In this document: positions 46,296 to 57,551 of the stretch, piece by piece
How positions within the stretch are numbered: position 1 is the stretch's first letter
How the letters are laid out: every line of letters starts with the position of its first letter
Source of the DNA: Thereva unica
Lineage: Eukaryota > Arthropoda > Insecta > Diptera > Therevidae
Reading direction: 5' to 3'
DNA length: 64,000 nt
Assembly: GCA_949987705.1 (NCBI GenBank)
Contig: OX465281.1
Location: 172,498,516 to 172,562,515 of the forward strand
Notes under the pieces: model-generated
The model's input: the letters and a program-made list of their open reading frames with translations, nothing else
Told to the model about the DNA's origin: nothing
Databases searched by the model: none
Made by a program: the position numbers and the translations under genes

Positions 46296-46786
46296 TGTGA
46301 TGATTATGCGCCATCTGTTTGTCGAGAGGATGAATAAACGATTTTCGGTTGTTGTCTGAATTAAGAATTTATGTACTAAACTAACGAGCGATAAGCGAAG
46401 ACAACTTCAAGCTGGTCGAAACTAAAAGAAACATAGAACATACCACAAGGAACCAGAAAACGAAGGTTCCAGAAAGTAGACAAAGGTGGAGCTGCCTATA
46501 TAAAAGCGCCTGGCAGCCGCTATCGAGTCAGTTTTGATTGGAAAGGCGATAAAAGTGTTCTAAAGTGAAAACAGTGAAAAGTGGTGATTTAAAAGTGAAC
46601 TATAAAGCGATAGATAGAGATTAATAGTGCGAGTTATTAAATTGAAAGTGATTATAGTGAACTGTAAGAATTGTGTTTGTAATTAAATTGTGTTTTGGTT
46701 TGCGATAAATAAAGTATTGTGTGGATTATTAAAAAGTGTATTCCTTAATTAATCCTACGAATCCGTTAAGCCGTGAAAACGTAACA
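46296..46786 (+). repeat. 3' LTR of the plus-strand gypsy element
   Basis: 491 bp with a handful of differences from the 5' LTR. Followed by GTAT (46787-46790), which also precedes the minus-strand element at 37453. Confidence 0.93.
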
Positions 46787-46790
46787 GTAT

Positions 46791-47764
46791 TTTCATCTTT
46801 CAAGGTCCCAGGAGCATTTTAAGCAAAAAATTGGGAGGAAGTATGTGTGTGTGTGTATGTGCGTACGGATGTGGTCATTTTTTCCTGCACGATATCGCGC
46901 GAACCAAAACTGATATCGACTTCGTTGAGGTGTTGTTCGAAGCGTATTAACCGAAATATGATCTGAAAAGATTTTCATGAAATTCGGTCCAGCCGTTTTT
47001 TTGTTTAAGCGACGTAACAGATTTTTGTACCTGAACAATATCTCCCGAATCACGAAAGATATTGAATTACTTGAGGTGCCGTTCAAAGCGTATTGGCGAC
47101 AATATAATCTGAAAAGATTTTTATAATATTCGGTCCAGCGGTTTTTTGGATTAAATGACTTAAGTGATTTTTGTACCTGCACGATGTCGCACGAACTATA
47201 AAAGATATCGACTTAGTTGACGTGCCGTTCGAAGAGTATTAACCAAAATATGATCTGAAAAGATTTTCATAAAATTCGGTCGAGCCGTTTTTTTGTTTAA
47301 GCGGCGTAAGTGATTTTTGTACCTGCACGATATCGCCCGAACCACGAAATATATTGACTTACTTGAGGTGCCGTTCGAAGAGTATCAGCGACAATATAAT
47401 CTGAAAAGATTTTTATAATATTCGGTCCAGCGGTTTTTTGGTTTAAATGACTTAAGTGATTTTTGTGCCTGCACGATACTGCGCGAACTAAAAACTATAT
47501 CGACTTCATTGAGGTGCCGAAAAACATTAATACATCAATTTTATATACATTTTCGTCATCCTAATCTTGTAAGTGCGCACATTTAGTTTGACATTGTAGC
47601 GAAAATATTGATAAACAATTGTGACAAATTCTCGGTATTATACATATATTATATATTGCCTATTGTTCATTTATTATTAAAATATCCAATAATAATATTC
47701 AACATCCATCATACTAGGAAGTTGATCGTGTGGACCGATAGGGTCGAACCCACATCCCAACTAG
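46791..47764 (+). mobile_element. HINE copy I, 3' part
   Basis: Resumes the HINE broken at 37456 (gtat then tttcatctttcaagg) and runs to cccaactag. Counterpart of copies C and F, but retains ~38 bp around 47010-47050 that they lack. Confidence 0.85.
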
Positions 47765-47911
47765 TTTTTATGATAAAATGAATACTCAAAATGAAATAAG
47801 TTCAATAAATGTTCATTGCATTGCAGCACTACTTTCTGTTAAACTATTTGCTGGATAGGTTGCACTCGGAAAGGAATTGCATTGAAGAGCATTGTGTTAT
47901 ACGGCATTTTT

Positions 47912-49381
47912 AACTTCCCAGTATAGGAAGTTATTGTAATGGGTCCGAAAATCGAAATCGAAAATTTCGACGTATTTTCATTTTTCACGGTCCCAGGAGC
48001 ATTTTAAGCAAAAAATTGGGAGGAAGTATGTGCATATGTGTGTGTGTGTGCGAACGTATGTGGTCATTTTTTCCTGCACGATATCGCGCGAACCAAAAAA
48101 GATATCGACTTCGTTGAGGTGTCGTTCGAAACGTATTAACCGAAATATGATCTGAAAATATTTTCATAAAATTCGGTCAAGCAATTTTTTTGTTTAAGCG
48201 GCGTAAGTGATTTTTGTACCTGCACGATATCTTTCGAACCACGAAAGATATTGACTTACTTATGGTGCCGTTCGAAGCGTATTAGCGACAATATAATCTG
48301 AAAAGATTTTTATAATATTCGGTCGAGCGGGTTTTTGGTTTAAATGACATAAGTGATTTTTTGTACCTGCACGAAATCGCGTGAACTATAAAAGATATCG
48401 ACTGGCTTAGTTGACGTGCCGTTCGAAGAGTATTAACCAAAATATGATCCGAAAAGATTTTCATAAAATTCGGTCGAACCGTTTTTTTTTTGTTTAAACG
48501 ACGTTTATGATTTTTGTACCTGCACGATACCGCGCGAACTAAAAACTGTATCGACTTCATTGAGGTGCCGAAAACAGAATATTAACGAAGAAATGCTCTG
48601 AAAAAATTTCATAATATTCGGTCGGGCCTTTTTTGTTAAATAGAAAAACTTCGGCTAATTGTCAGAAAGAACTTAAATTGACAAGTTTTGCTAATATCTA
48701 ATAAACTCGATGGAATGAGACCCGTTCTAAACGAAGAGATCTTTTTTGGGTTCTGCTCAGCGATAGCCTTCGAACAAAACATCACTTGTTGAAATCCAAC
48801 AATCTTTAAAATTGTGCAAAAATTTCGTTACCCTTTACAAACAGCGCGAATTTTTCAAACCTTGGATTAGCACTTTTTGACGGGGAATTGTTTTCTACGA
48901 GTGATACAGTTTCAGGAAATTGCGGTTCATCGCGGGATTTCCAGTAGTTACCGCAAAATTTGTTCTTTTTGGTCAAGTCTGACAAGTACTTAACAGTTAC
49001 AGTTTTGCTAATATCTCCGTAAAGCTTTGGAATTTCCAAATGAAGTCATTCGCTTCTCAGTTTGTCAATGGCGCTTCAGCCCGCTCAATACGAATTTGAA
49101 CACCCGCTTTAGTTCAGCGAAAGAAATACGGAGGAAATGTTTGTTTGCTAAATTTCAGGAAGCACAAATTCTCAAGAAAAATCTTGTGGATTTACTACTA
49201 TTATAGTTATTTGAACTAGCTTTTCTCGGGATTGCTTTGTCATCAGTTCTGATACTAGCCAATTTTGCACTAGTGCTAAACGTATAACTATTTTGTAAGA
49301 AGTCAGTTTATTCCATCTTCGTTCATCATACTGGGAAATTAATCGTGTGGACCGAAGGGGTCAAACCCACATCCCAACTAG
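47912..49381 (+). mobile_element. HINE copy J, full-length
   Basis: Begins like copies D and G but continues past their breakpoint (~48523) for another ~860 bp, ending actgggaaattaatcgtgtgg through cccaactag. The extra part (48600-49300) is AT-rich with two gttttgctaatatct copies and no coding features. Confidence 0.8.
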
Positions 49382-49894
49382 TTTTTATTTTAGTACTGTA
49401 GGCTCCACAGCTTTTTTTTCTTTACACAAGCAGTAGTCTTACGATCAATAATTTAATTCACTAAATTACGCAATATTTTCTGATAGTAAAAGTAAAAAGA
49501 TAAAAAAAAACCAAAACATGAAGAAAAAGGTATTGTTTGGTAACAGCAATATTATGATTTTATCCTGTAGTATATTCATAAGTTTTGAACCTCGTGAGCC
49601 TTGTGCTACTTTTGTTATAAAAAATCAAAGTTTTTGCAATGCCTTTTCGAACTTAAACTATTAATAACTCCATTCTAAAAATCAGATCGGGGAAAACCAA
49701 AAACCAGAATCTTTGTAATGAAATTGCCAGTAAATTATTTTTGGTTTCAAGTCTCTGAAATGTGTACATATATATGTAACCTACAAACTTGAAAAAAAAC
49801 GAGAAAAAACAGATTTTTTTTTATTATAGAACTAAAGACAGTCAACTAGACTAATTTGCATCAAACTTTCAAAAATTATATTTTTTGATGTTAT
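49382..49894. other. Gene-free spacer
   Basis: No supported feature. Confidence 0.4.
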
Positions 49895-50314
49895 AAAAAG
49901 ACTAGAGATGCGCCGAATATGGGTTCAACCGAATACGAATATTCGGCCGAAGGTTCGGTCAATAATGTACCGAACCAAACATTCGGCCGAATTATTCGGT
50001 TCACTTTTGCGCAGTAAACAGGTTCATATTAGGTCGACGAAGCGCTCTCTTGCTTGCTCGGCTCGCTCAAGTTATCGCCAAAAAAAGGAATAAAGCAAGA
50101 ATGTAGGAAAATGACAATTCCATAAACATTGAGGCCCTATGCACTAGAGTCACTGATTTGTGATCCGAATTTCAAACTGGTTTTGCCATTATCACGCTCG
50201 CAACCAGTTTGCAACCTAATTGAAACCTATGTCTATACACAAGCGCAACTGACTTTTGATGAATTAGTGTTCTGTGCTCACAAAGATTTTGCTGAATAAA
50301 CATTGATACGTGCA

Positions 50315-50765
50315 AATGCAACTACGCAACTGAAACTGGTGACATTCCCAAGCGTACATGCGCTGCATTCGATGACAGACAATATAGAAGTGTGTAAATG
50401 CAAATGCGATTTGACGAAACATTCCGTGATTCATTGGGTTATGTTTCCGAGCTCATATAACATCTCAGAGTTCAAACGCAAGGTTCATAGACATCTACTC
50501 ATGCACCATCCAGACTCCTAACCTCTCCTTTCTATTCTATCCTTCAGATCAAACTTACTACTATACATTGCACCATGACTCGAACGACATGACGGACTAG
50601 CAGTACAAAGGGTGACTCCTGAGCTTCATCGTATCACAAAAAAAAAAATGTGTAAAAGCCGGGACGAAATGCAACTACTCAATTAGGTGTTGGTGCAAAC
50701 TCGCCGCATGTCGTGAAACCACTGAATGTCACGTAGGTACGCTTGCCTGTCACCAGCTTCACATT
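50315..50765. mobile_element. Nested MITE related to 6040-6335, interrupted by a LINE 3' end
   Basis: Termini aactggtgacattccc and tgcctgtcaccagcttc are inverted. Interior blocks atatagaagtgtgta (~50383) and aaagccgggacg (~50655) match the 6-kb copy. The ~200 bp between 50440 and 50640 are extra and end in poly-A, i.e. a LINE tail inserted here. Confidence 0.5.
50440..50650 (+). pseudogene. 3' end of a non-LTR retrotransposon
   Basis: Encodes a terminal peptide (SSYNISEFKRKVHRHLLMH, then PDS and a stop) like the last residues of CR1/Jockey-type RT proteins, followed by a ~115-bp 3' UTR and an A-rich tail at 50638-50648. A shorter relic of the same sequence lies at 4335-4440. Confidence 0.5.
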
Positions 50766-51179
50766 GCTTCCAACCGAACTACTTTCAAATCGGCCTCGTT
50801 TCTGTCGATTCGTGTGTGGATTCTCAATATTTTTAATTTTTGATTTTGTGAATAAATACAGTTACACAAGGAAGTGTTTGTTTCAATTACAAATACTACC
50901 TATGTAAGGTTCCAGCTAAAGCCTCTTTAACATATGTAACTCTTAAAATAATACTACTTAAATATTCGGCAATTATTCGGCAAATTAACCGAATATTCGG
51001 CCGAATACGAACATTAAAAAATACGCCGAATATACCGAATACGAATATTCGGCCGAACATTCGGCGCATCTCTAAAAAGACCCTGAAAAATTGATACCAA
51101 AATACTGAACCAATTGGCCAAAATTGCATTTGTTATCTAAAATTTAAAATGTCCGCCATTTTAAGCCATCAAGGCCAAA

Positions 51180-51356
51180 ATGATATTTTGTACTATGTAC
51201 CTACTGATTACTATGAACTATATATTATGTAAAAACTATACACTATGTCCTATTTACTATGAATTAGGTAATAGTACTATATACTATGTGGTAAGTATTA
51301 TGTACTATTTACTATGTACCATATATTATGTACTAAGTACTGTGTATTATATACTA
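51180..51356. repeat. Degenerate TACTATG-type low-complexity tract
   Basis: Interspersed tactatgta and tatatactatg motifs, directly abutting a Helitron 3' end. Similar gtagtatgtac sequence resumes at ~54375 beyond the other end of that Helitron, suggesting one tract split by the insertion. Confidence 0.7.
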
Positions 51357-51718
51357 CTACCTGGATCCCGGTGCGCCTCGCTGCACCCATAAGCCAATAG
51401 TATGGCGTGCGCCAAAACATTTGGGAATCTCCAAATCTCAAATCCTTCCATGAAAGTACATTCGAAAAGAAAAGTGTAAGTTCGTTCGTTTAAAAACCAA
51501 ATCGCTCGCTCATTTATATCCCCAATCATAAATCAGCGGTTTCACTGCCAGTCTTGTCGTGGTCAGATGATATGAGGGAGTGTGCCCGTAAATGAATTTC
51601 GAAGAGGAAATTACAATGCATGTCCGCTGGAATTTTATCCATTCACGAAATTTTAATGTGTGAAAAATTGTCATTTCCCGCCTGTGTTTATATTTCCAAT
51701 TATTTTGGTGTGTACTAT

Positions 51719-52473
51719 CCCAGTAGGACCTGTAAGCTTACAGAAGTACTGAAATAATCACTTACCAGTAAGGGGTAGGCCTTACTTTACCCCTTATAGA
51801 AGTGCTTATTTTTACACACGATCTCATAGGAGGTAAGGCCTTACTTTTCTACTTACCTTAGAGCAGTTACATAAGTACTTACCTTAGAGTACTTACATAA
51901 CTGCTCATTTGTAAGGGGTATAGTAAGACCTACCCCTTACTAGTAACTGCTCTTTTCAGTACTTCTGTAAGCTTACAAGTCCCCACTATTTTCCCAGCGG
52001 GAAATGGAACATTGCAAAAAGAAATATTCATGGGCGCCTGTGGATATGTGATCCGGTATGCTTTTATTTTGTTAATCTTTTACAAATGCCTTTTTCTTTC
52101 CAAGCCTGAGAGTGGCTTTACCTAAGCAGTCCCCCAACTAAATTCTAACCACTTCTCCAAGCTGCTTGTCCTCCGTATCGAATGAGAGCCGGGCTATTGA
52201 GTATGCTAATGTCGCATTTTATGTCGACGAAGATAATTGCCCGTTTTCTTTTTTTTTCTATAAAATTTAGGAAAACTCCAGGAAAGCTCCCTTGAGTCAT
52301 CGGGCAGATTCTCACTTGTTTGGATCAAATTCTGGACTACACCTTACCTTCTGCCTTCTCTTGTAATGGGTTATATAAGGGCTCATCTAGCACCAAGAAT
52401 ATAAGGGGTACCCCTTACCAGATGAGTACTTATTTCAGTGCTCCATCGGTAAGGCCTTCCTAGAATTCCTACT
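51719..52473. mobile_element. MITE with CCCAGTAGGA terminus, second copy
   Basis: Starts CCCAGTAGGACCTGTAAGC and ends cctagaattcctact, the inverted order of the copy at 6796-7278. The right end has lost its last bases. It contains ~270 bp more than the 6.8-kb copy, between 52000 and 52330. Confidence 0.65.
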
Positions 52474-52729
52474 TGTATAGCTTCCGATTATTTTGCAGTT
52501 GAAGTGATAAGAATTTTAATATACAGTAGGAGACATTAAGGACATTTCTTTCGTATTTTTGATTCCGAAAAATAAAATAAAATTTTCTGCTATCGATTGG
52601 AATTTCGCCATTTCCAACGTCCAAAAATTGTTTTGGAATTGTTTGAGCAGAGGCACCTTGTATCAAATGGACACGCATATTCGTAGGAGGGTGGTTTTTT
52701 TTAAAAACTGTTTCATAGGTATGACGCTT

Positions 52730-53163
52730 TCAAGCAAGCGTTAAGCTCATTTGCAGGCGTTGTTCGAGGTATGATAGCCAAAGTTGCCGAGTCGAGTCGA
52801 GGTATAACAGCCCTATCAAGCGCTTCGAGTGATTCGAGTAATGTGCATTCTTCCCAAATTTTAATTTTGCACATTTTAAGGACTGTGCCAATACGGAAAT
52901 TTTTGCTAATGTTACATACATGTAGATTTTTCTATCTGGTTCAAAATTCAATGGGAGCTAGGGTGCTGAATGCACTTGTATGTCCACCATCAAGTAGCGT
53001 TGATGCAATTCTCGCTGATGTCACTGCAAGTGCAATCTCATTCTGCATTCGAGTCGACGCCGAAATCAAATTGATAAGACATGTTTTGCCTGTACCGCCT
53101 GTAGCATCAAGGAAAAAATCCAGTCATTTCCTTTGTCGTAGGATTTTTTTGATCAGCAACTAA
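52730..53163 (-). pseudogene. Helitron helicase, Walker A/B fragment
   Basis: Minus-strand translation gives FFDATGGTGKTCLINLISAS, the Walker A region of PIF1-type Helitron helicases, continuing through RIASTLLDGGHTSAFSTLAP to a stop near 52960. A second frame gives IWEECTLLESLEALDRAV (Walker B, first acidic residue changed to Glu) and a block ending ANELNACLKAS. Stops, a shift and a missing ~50-residue segment make it non-functional. Confidence 0.8.
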
Positions 53164-53585
53164 TTGTCTTGCCTAAGATTCCACGAAATGTTTTAGCTGA
53201 TTTACGTTGAATTGTTGTTCTTGCACCAAGTCTCTGTTTTACACAGCATTTGTGTCTCGTCAGAATAATCACAATTGCGTATGCATATAATAGACTTCAA
53301 TAGACTTATGTAATTTTTCCGTAAGATATATGAAACAAAAAATATGTCCCATGCAAAATTATTGTATGTGGAAAAATCAAGCACTTTCAAATCTATGTAA
53401 ATTTCCAGGTCCCATATCTTAAAAAGTAAAAGCGATGAGCATCCGATTATTGAATTTGTACGTTGCTAAAATGGGCACATGCAGCCGAAGTTACTTCAAT
53501 CCATGTTCAGAGAATCGCGTCCTTCATGAAAAATTGGCTTTTTTCAATAAAATTGAACGGCGACTATCCGTGAATCACTTCAGAA

Positions 53586-54079
53586 CAGGGTTTCGAACCC
53601 GAACCGAGCCCGAACCCTGAACCCGTTCCGGTTCAAGATTTTTTTTTTAAATTTTTTGAACCCGAACCCAATCAAAAATTCGGTTAAATTTCAGATTTCG
53701 CAGAATTTTCTTTTTCTTTCAAACAAGATTATTAGAGGTAAAACCAAAAAAGATGACGCCGAGAAAAGACTCGATATCCATGCGCAGTAGAATCCCCGCA
53801 TGCCATTCCCGTCCCTTAGCCTAGCCGCAACAAATTTCGAATGGGGAAATTTGAAAATACATAAGCACGTTTCTTATCCATATGTGGACAATTTCTTTTT
53901 GTGTGCAGTTTTCATTTCCCCAGATGCGCGCTCCGGCGTCATCTTTTTTGGTTTCACCTCTATTCGTTGTTTTGTTTTTGCTGGGAAAAAGCTTGAACCT
54001 GAACCTGAACCCACTAAATTTCAGGGTATTGAACCCGAACCCGTACCCGCACCCAAAATTTACAGGGTTCGAAACCCTG
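53586..54079. mobile_element. hAT MITE with exact 8-bp duplication
   Basis: Termini CAGGGTTTCGAACCCGAACC and the inverted ggttcgaaaccctg are flanked by CTTCAGAA on both sides (53578-53585 and 54080-54087), a perfect hAT-type 8-bp target duplication. Subterminal regions repeat gaacccgaaccc motifs in inverted orientation. 494 bp, no coding sequence. Confidence 0.9.
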
Positions 54080-54433
54080 CTTCAGAACGATTGTGGGAGT
54101 CGTATTTTTTTCGGAAGAAACCAACACAAAATGAATCTGAGTTCTTTAGCAGCAATTTGAAGAGTACCTCCCATACAAAAGTTTCGGATTTTACTATATC
54201 AGTACATTACAGGTACCCGAAGGATTCGAGATAGCTTTATAAATTATAGCCTATATGTTATTCTGATGTATGAGCTATATTATTGTAAAGTTTCATTAAA
54301 ATCCATTCAGTAGTGTTTTCGTGAAAGGGTAACAAACATCCATGCAAACTTTCGCGTTTACAATATTAGTAGTATGTACAATATTAGTAGTACATAGTAT
54401 ATGTTATAATATTAGTAGTACGTAGTATATGTA

Positions 54434-55065
54434 GTGGTAAAATCATTTACCTACCTTGGGTCAATAGTAGCAGCCAACAATAGCATGGAACCAGAAATAC
54501 GCGCACGACTGCTAAAAGCCAACAAAGCCTACTATAGTCTGTCAAGGCTCTTCAAATCCAAATATCTAACCATAATGTCTAAACTTTTACTATATAAGAC
54601 GATGGTCTTACCCGTTCTCACATATGCATCCGAAACGTGGGTGCTTAGCAAAAAGCACTCAAACCTCTTGGGCGTGTTTGAGAGGAAAATACTTCGGAGG
54701 ATTGTTGGCCCCGTATGTGAGGAAGGACGACGGAGACTCTACAATGACGAGATCTACGAGCGCTATCGCGACATAGATGTTGTGAAGGAAATAAAGCTCG
54801 GTAGGCTCCGGTGGGCAGAGCATCTAGCTCGTATGAGTGAAGATGAGCCTGCTCGGAAAGTTCTCTGCGGTAAGACCTATGGCGTGCGACAGCGAGGGAG
54901 GCCCAACCTTCGCTGGAAGGATGGCGTGGACCAGGACACTCAGAGTTTAGGGATGCCAAACTGGATGACATCGGCTCAGAATCGGGACCGGTGAAGAGAA
55001 CAGTTGCGCGAGGCCAGGACCGGATCCCGGTTGTAGAGCCGTAAAAGAAGAAGAAGTATATGTAG
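54434..55065 (+). pseudogene. RTE-like LINE, C-terminal RT and 3' end
   Basis: 187 open codons give the end of an RT: FTYLGSIVAANNSMEPEIRA, LLYKTMVLPVLTYASETWVL, FERKILRRIVGPVCEEG and LRWAEHLARMSEDEPARKVL, a very common insect LINE C-terminus that I associate with RTE-like elements. The frame ends at 54994, and the sequence runs on to an A/G-rich aaaagaagaagaag tail at ~55045. The 5' part is missing by truncation. Confidence 0.75.
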
Positions 55066-55179
55066 TATGTATGTTGTGTTATGAATTATGTATATTGTGT
55101 GTTGCGTTGTTGTTGTTCTTATTTTATTGCAACTGCAAGTAATAATAAAATGAACTTAAATTAATATTCATAAACCAAA

Positions 55180-55475
55180 TTGATTAACCCTTATTCTCCT
55201 GCAATATTAAGATTCTTCGCCGCCCTGAATGGTACACTTACACAGGAACCTCTGGAAAACAACAACAATGCACAGCCAATAAGAATCACCATCCGGGCCC
55301 CATCCAAGACGGAAATAGTAACCGCAATTCATGCGATGGCCAATGGTAAAGCAGCTGGGAAAGATGGCATCCCCCAGAATTGTTGAAAGCCGATTGAAGC
55401 CTTATAGCAGATGCCCTTCAGCCAATCCTAGATATAGCATGGAACACCTGTACCTTTCCGGAGGAGATCGTTCGA
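55180..55475 (+). pseudogene. RTE-like LINE, N-terminal RT fragment
   Basis: A short frame with IRAPSKTEIVTAIHAMANGK and AAGKDGIPQN, the conserved start of an RTE-like RT. A shift at ~55385 moves the continuation (DALQPILDIAWNTCTFPEEI) to another frame. It then joins abruptly to R1-type sequence near 55475. Confidence 0.65.
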
Positions 55476-56540
55476 TGCGTAACCGGAAGGCTCCTGGTCC
55501 AGACGGCCTTCCAGCAGAAATAGTGAAGGCAGTGGTTTCCAGTCACCCCTCTCTCTTGCTGGACATGTACAACTCGTGCCTGAAGGCGGGCAGATTTCCT
55601 GCTCGCTGGAAAGTCGCACGTCTTGTACTGATCAGCAAGGGTGATCACGAGGACGTACGCGCGGCGGGAGACTTGACAGTCAGACAGTTCGGCTTCCGAC
55701 CGGGCCGCTCTACTATTGATGCGGTCCAACAGGTGGTCGAGGCTGCCAGGTCAACGGAGCGGGGGAATCACTTCTCCCGGCACGTGTGCCTCCTGGCCAC
55801 TTTGGACGTGAAAAACGCGTTCAATTCGGTCAGGTGGGACAGGGCGTTGAGGGTGATGGAGCGCCACTTCAGACTTCCTCAGTACCTGCAAAGGATGCTG
55901 GGGGACTATCTGAATGAGCGCTTCATCGAGTACGAGACCACCGATGGCTTGCTTAGAAAGGAGATTACATCTGGGGCCGCCCAGGGCTCAATTCTGGGGC
56001 CCGACATCTGGAATATCTCCTATGACGGGTTCCTGCGTTTGGAGATGCCTGAGGGTGTTTGCCTGGTTGGGTATGCAGACGACGTCGCAGTGATTATCAC
56101 TGCGAGGGACGTCGATGCAGCGCAGATACGCCTCAACCAGGCAATGCGGAGAATATCCTCCTGGATGGACGACTGCGGGCTCGAGCTAGCAGCTCACAAA
56201 ACAGAGATCGTGTTGCTTACGAAGAAGCGCATCAACACGGTGGGCAATTTCAGGGTAGGAACCGCGATAATCGAATCGTCGAGGGCTGTAAAGTACCTCG
56301 GAGTGATGCTTGATAACAAGCTATCCTTCGGGGTGCATCTACTGCGGGCGGCGGACAAGGCAGCTGCGGTAGTGGCGTCGCTTAGCAGGATCATGGCCAA
56401 CGTTCATGGCCCCAGACCCTGCATGCGACGCCTACTCCTGAGCACTGCTGAGTCCATAATGCTCTACGAAGCAGTGGTGTGGGCGGACGCGCTGCGTTAC
56501 GAGAAGTACCGCAAGCGCATGGCCGCAGTACAAAGACGGG
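55475..56540 (+). pseudogene. R1-clade LINE RT fragment
   Basis: Codons from MRNRKAPGPDGLPAEIVK through FPARWKVARLVLISKGD (then ~60 residues missing), FGFRPGRSTIDAVQQVVEAA, LDVKNAFNSVRW, GAAQGSILGPDIWN and the active-site GYADDVAVII to YLGVMLDNKLSFGVHL and KRMAAVQRR. The clade is the same as LINE 2 but the lineage is clearly different. It stops mid-domain at ~56540 and continues without a gap into a different LINE. Confidence 0.8.
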
Positions 56541-57381
56541 GAGCACTGCATAATCCTGATTTATGCTGATGACATCAAATTGTACCGTCGCGTAAAGAGT
56601 ATGGAGGACTGCAAATTTTTGCAAGTCGACCTCGACACCTTCTACTCCTGGTGTGCTAACAACAACCTGGTTCTTAATATTAGTAAATGCGAAGTCATGA
56701 CTTTTTGTAGGCGACGTGATCCTATAATTTATAACTACTCATTTTCTAGTGGGGGTGTCCCCCGTGTTAATTTTGCCAAAGATCTCGGGATTAGATTTGA
56801 CACCAAGCTGGACTTTTCTACTCATATCAACTATATTTCTTCCAAGAGCAGCTTAGTCTTGGGTTTTATAAAAAGGTGGTCCAAAGAATTTAACAGCACC
56901 CTGATCACTAAACACCTCTACATTTCCCTTGTCAGACCTTTACTTGAATATGCGTCCCAGGTTTGGTCTCCTCACTATTCTTCGCATGTTGGAAAAATTG
57001 AGTCGGTTCAACATCGGTTCGTTCGATTCGCATTGAATCACCTTCCTTGGGAAGACCCTTTAATTCTTCCACCATATGAATACCGACTTAAGTTACTCAA
57101 CTTAAACACTCTCCACAAGCGTCGTGACCGATGTTGTTTTCGTCCACCAGCTTCTTAATGGACGTGTCGACTCAGGTTTTCTAAGGCGCCGTGCGTCGTT
57201 TAGAGAGAGCCGATACAATCTGAGAGGACCACCGCTCTTACACATCAACTCCTCTAACACCAATTATGGCCGATTTGAGCCTGTTAATCGCATGTTCATT
57301 AATGTAAATAAAAATATTAATGTTTTTAGCGTGAGCACTAACAAAGACTTGCTTAAAAGGAGTCTATTTGTTGTCTCATGA
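56541..57381 (+). pseudogene. CR1/Jockey-like LINE RT, C-terminal half
   Basis: Begins inside the RT palm: LIYADDIKLYRRVKSMEDCK, SWCANNNLVLNISKCEVMTF, YISLVRPLLEYASQVWSPHY. A frame change at ~57140 leads to the terminal segment VFVHQLLNGRVDSGFLRRRA with NYGRFEPVNRMF and its stop at 57381. A ~140-bp 3' region then runs into a TA-rich tract. 5' truncated. Confidence 0.75.
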
Positions 57382-57550
57382 CTGTTTATGTGTTTTGCAT
57401 GCAATTTTTATTGGTACTTAATCTTTTATGTTTGCATGTCTCAGCTGAGCCACGGCAGTGGTAAATATTTCTTAGCCCTGCTGGGAAGTGCGCCTTCTGC
57501 GTTAGAAGGGAAACTCTATATATGTAGATATATACATATATATATATATT
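57382..57550. other. LINE 3' region and TA-rich tract
   Basis: 3' UTR of the preceding LINE fragment, ending in tatatatgtagatatatac and (TA)n, the sequence into which the next transposon is inserted. Confidence 0.5.
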
Positions 57551-57551
57551 A

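Larger units (their letters stand above)
40694..46786 (+). mobile_element. Gypsy LTR retrotransposon, plus strand, near-complete
   Basis: Two 491-bp LTRs (40694-41184 and 46296-46786) bracket gag and pol in the order protease, RT, RNase H, integrase, the Ty3/gypsy order. PBS TGGTGTCAGAAGTGGGA starts 2 nt after the 5' LTR and matches the 3' end of tRNA-Leu. A purine-rich tract precedes the 3' LTR. The LTRs are almost identical, implying a recent insertion, but the pol region carries several disabling lesions. No env-like frame is present between pol and the 3' LTR. Confidence 0.92.
34741..48523. repeat. Tandem segmental duplication, unit 3 (with gypsy insertion)
   Basis: Third copy, expanded by a 9.3-kb pair of gypsy elements at 37457-46786. 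Its HINE B/E site is empty, and it extends through the full HINE J, where the other units break at the equivalent of ~48523. It shows more differences from units 1 and 2 than they do from each other, including a small deletion near 35100. Confidence 0.85.
49903..51073. mobile_element. hAT non-autonomous element with TTCGGCCGAA-rich ends
   Basis: Termini TAGAGATGCGCCGAATAT and the inverted ttcggcgcatctct are flanked by AAAAAGAC on both sides (49895-49902 and 51074-51081). TAGAGATG starts and 8-bp duplications are typical hAT features. Both subterminal regions are packed with palindromic cgaatattcggccgaa motifs, likely transposase-binding arrays. The 1,171-bp interior has no transposase but holds a nested MITE with a LINE 3' end. 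Confidence 0.8.
51357..54374 (-). mobile_element. Decayed Helitron with helicase remnants and nested MITEs
   Basis: The 3' end at 51357 (ctacctggatcccggtgcgc) matches the Helitron end at 61685 (ctagctgggacccggtgcgc). The 5' end at ~54374 reads on the minus strand actaatattgtaaacgcgaa, the common insect Helitron start, with the TC decayed. Minus-strand helicase motifs lie at 52730-53163. Two later insertions are nested inside (51719-52473 and 53586-54079). Decay exceeds that of the other Helitrons here. Confidence 0.7.

Noticed and set aside
52771..53163. Plus-strand 130-codon frame
   Set aside because: It is the antisense of the Helitron helicase fragment, whose Walker A motif lies on the minus strand.
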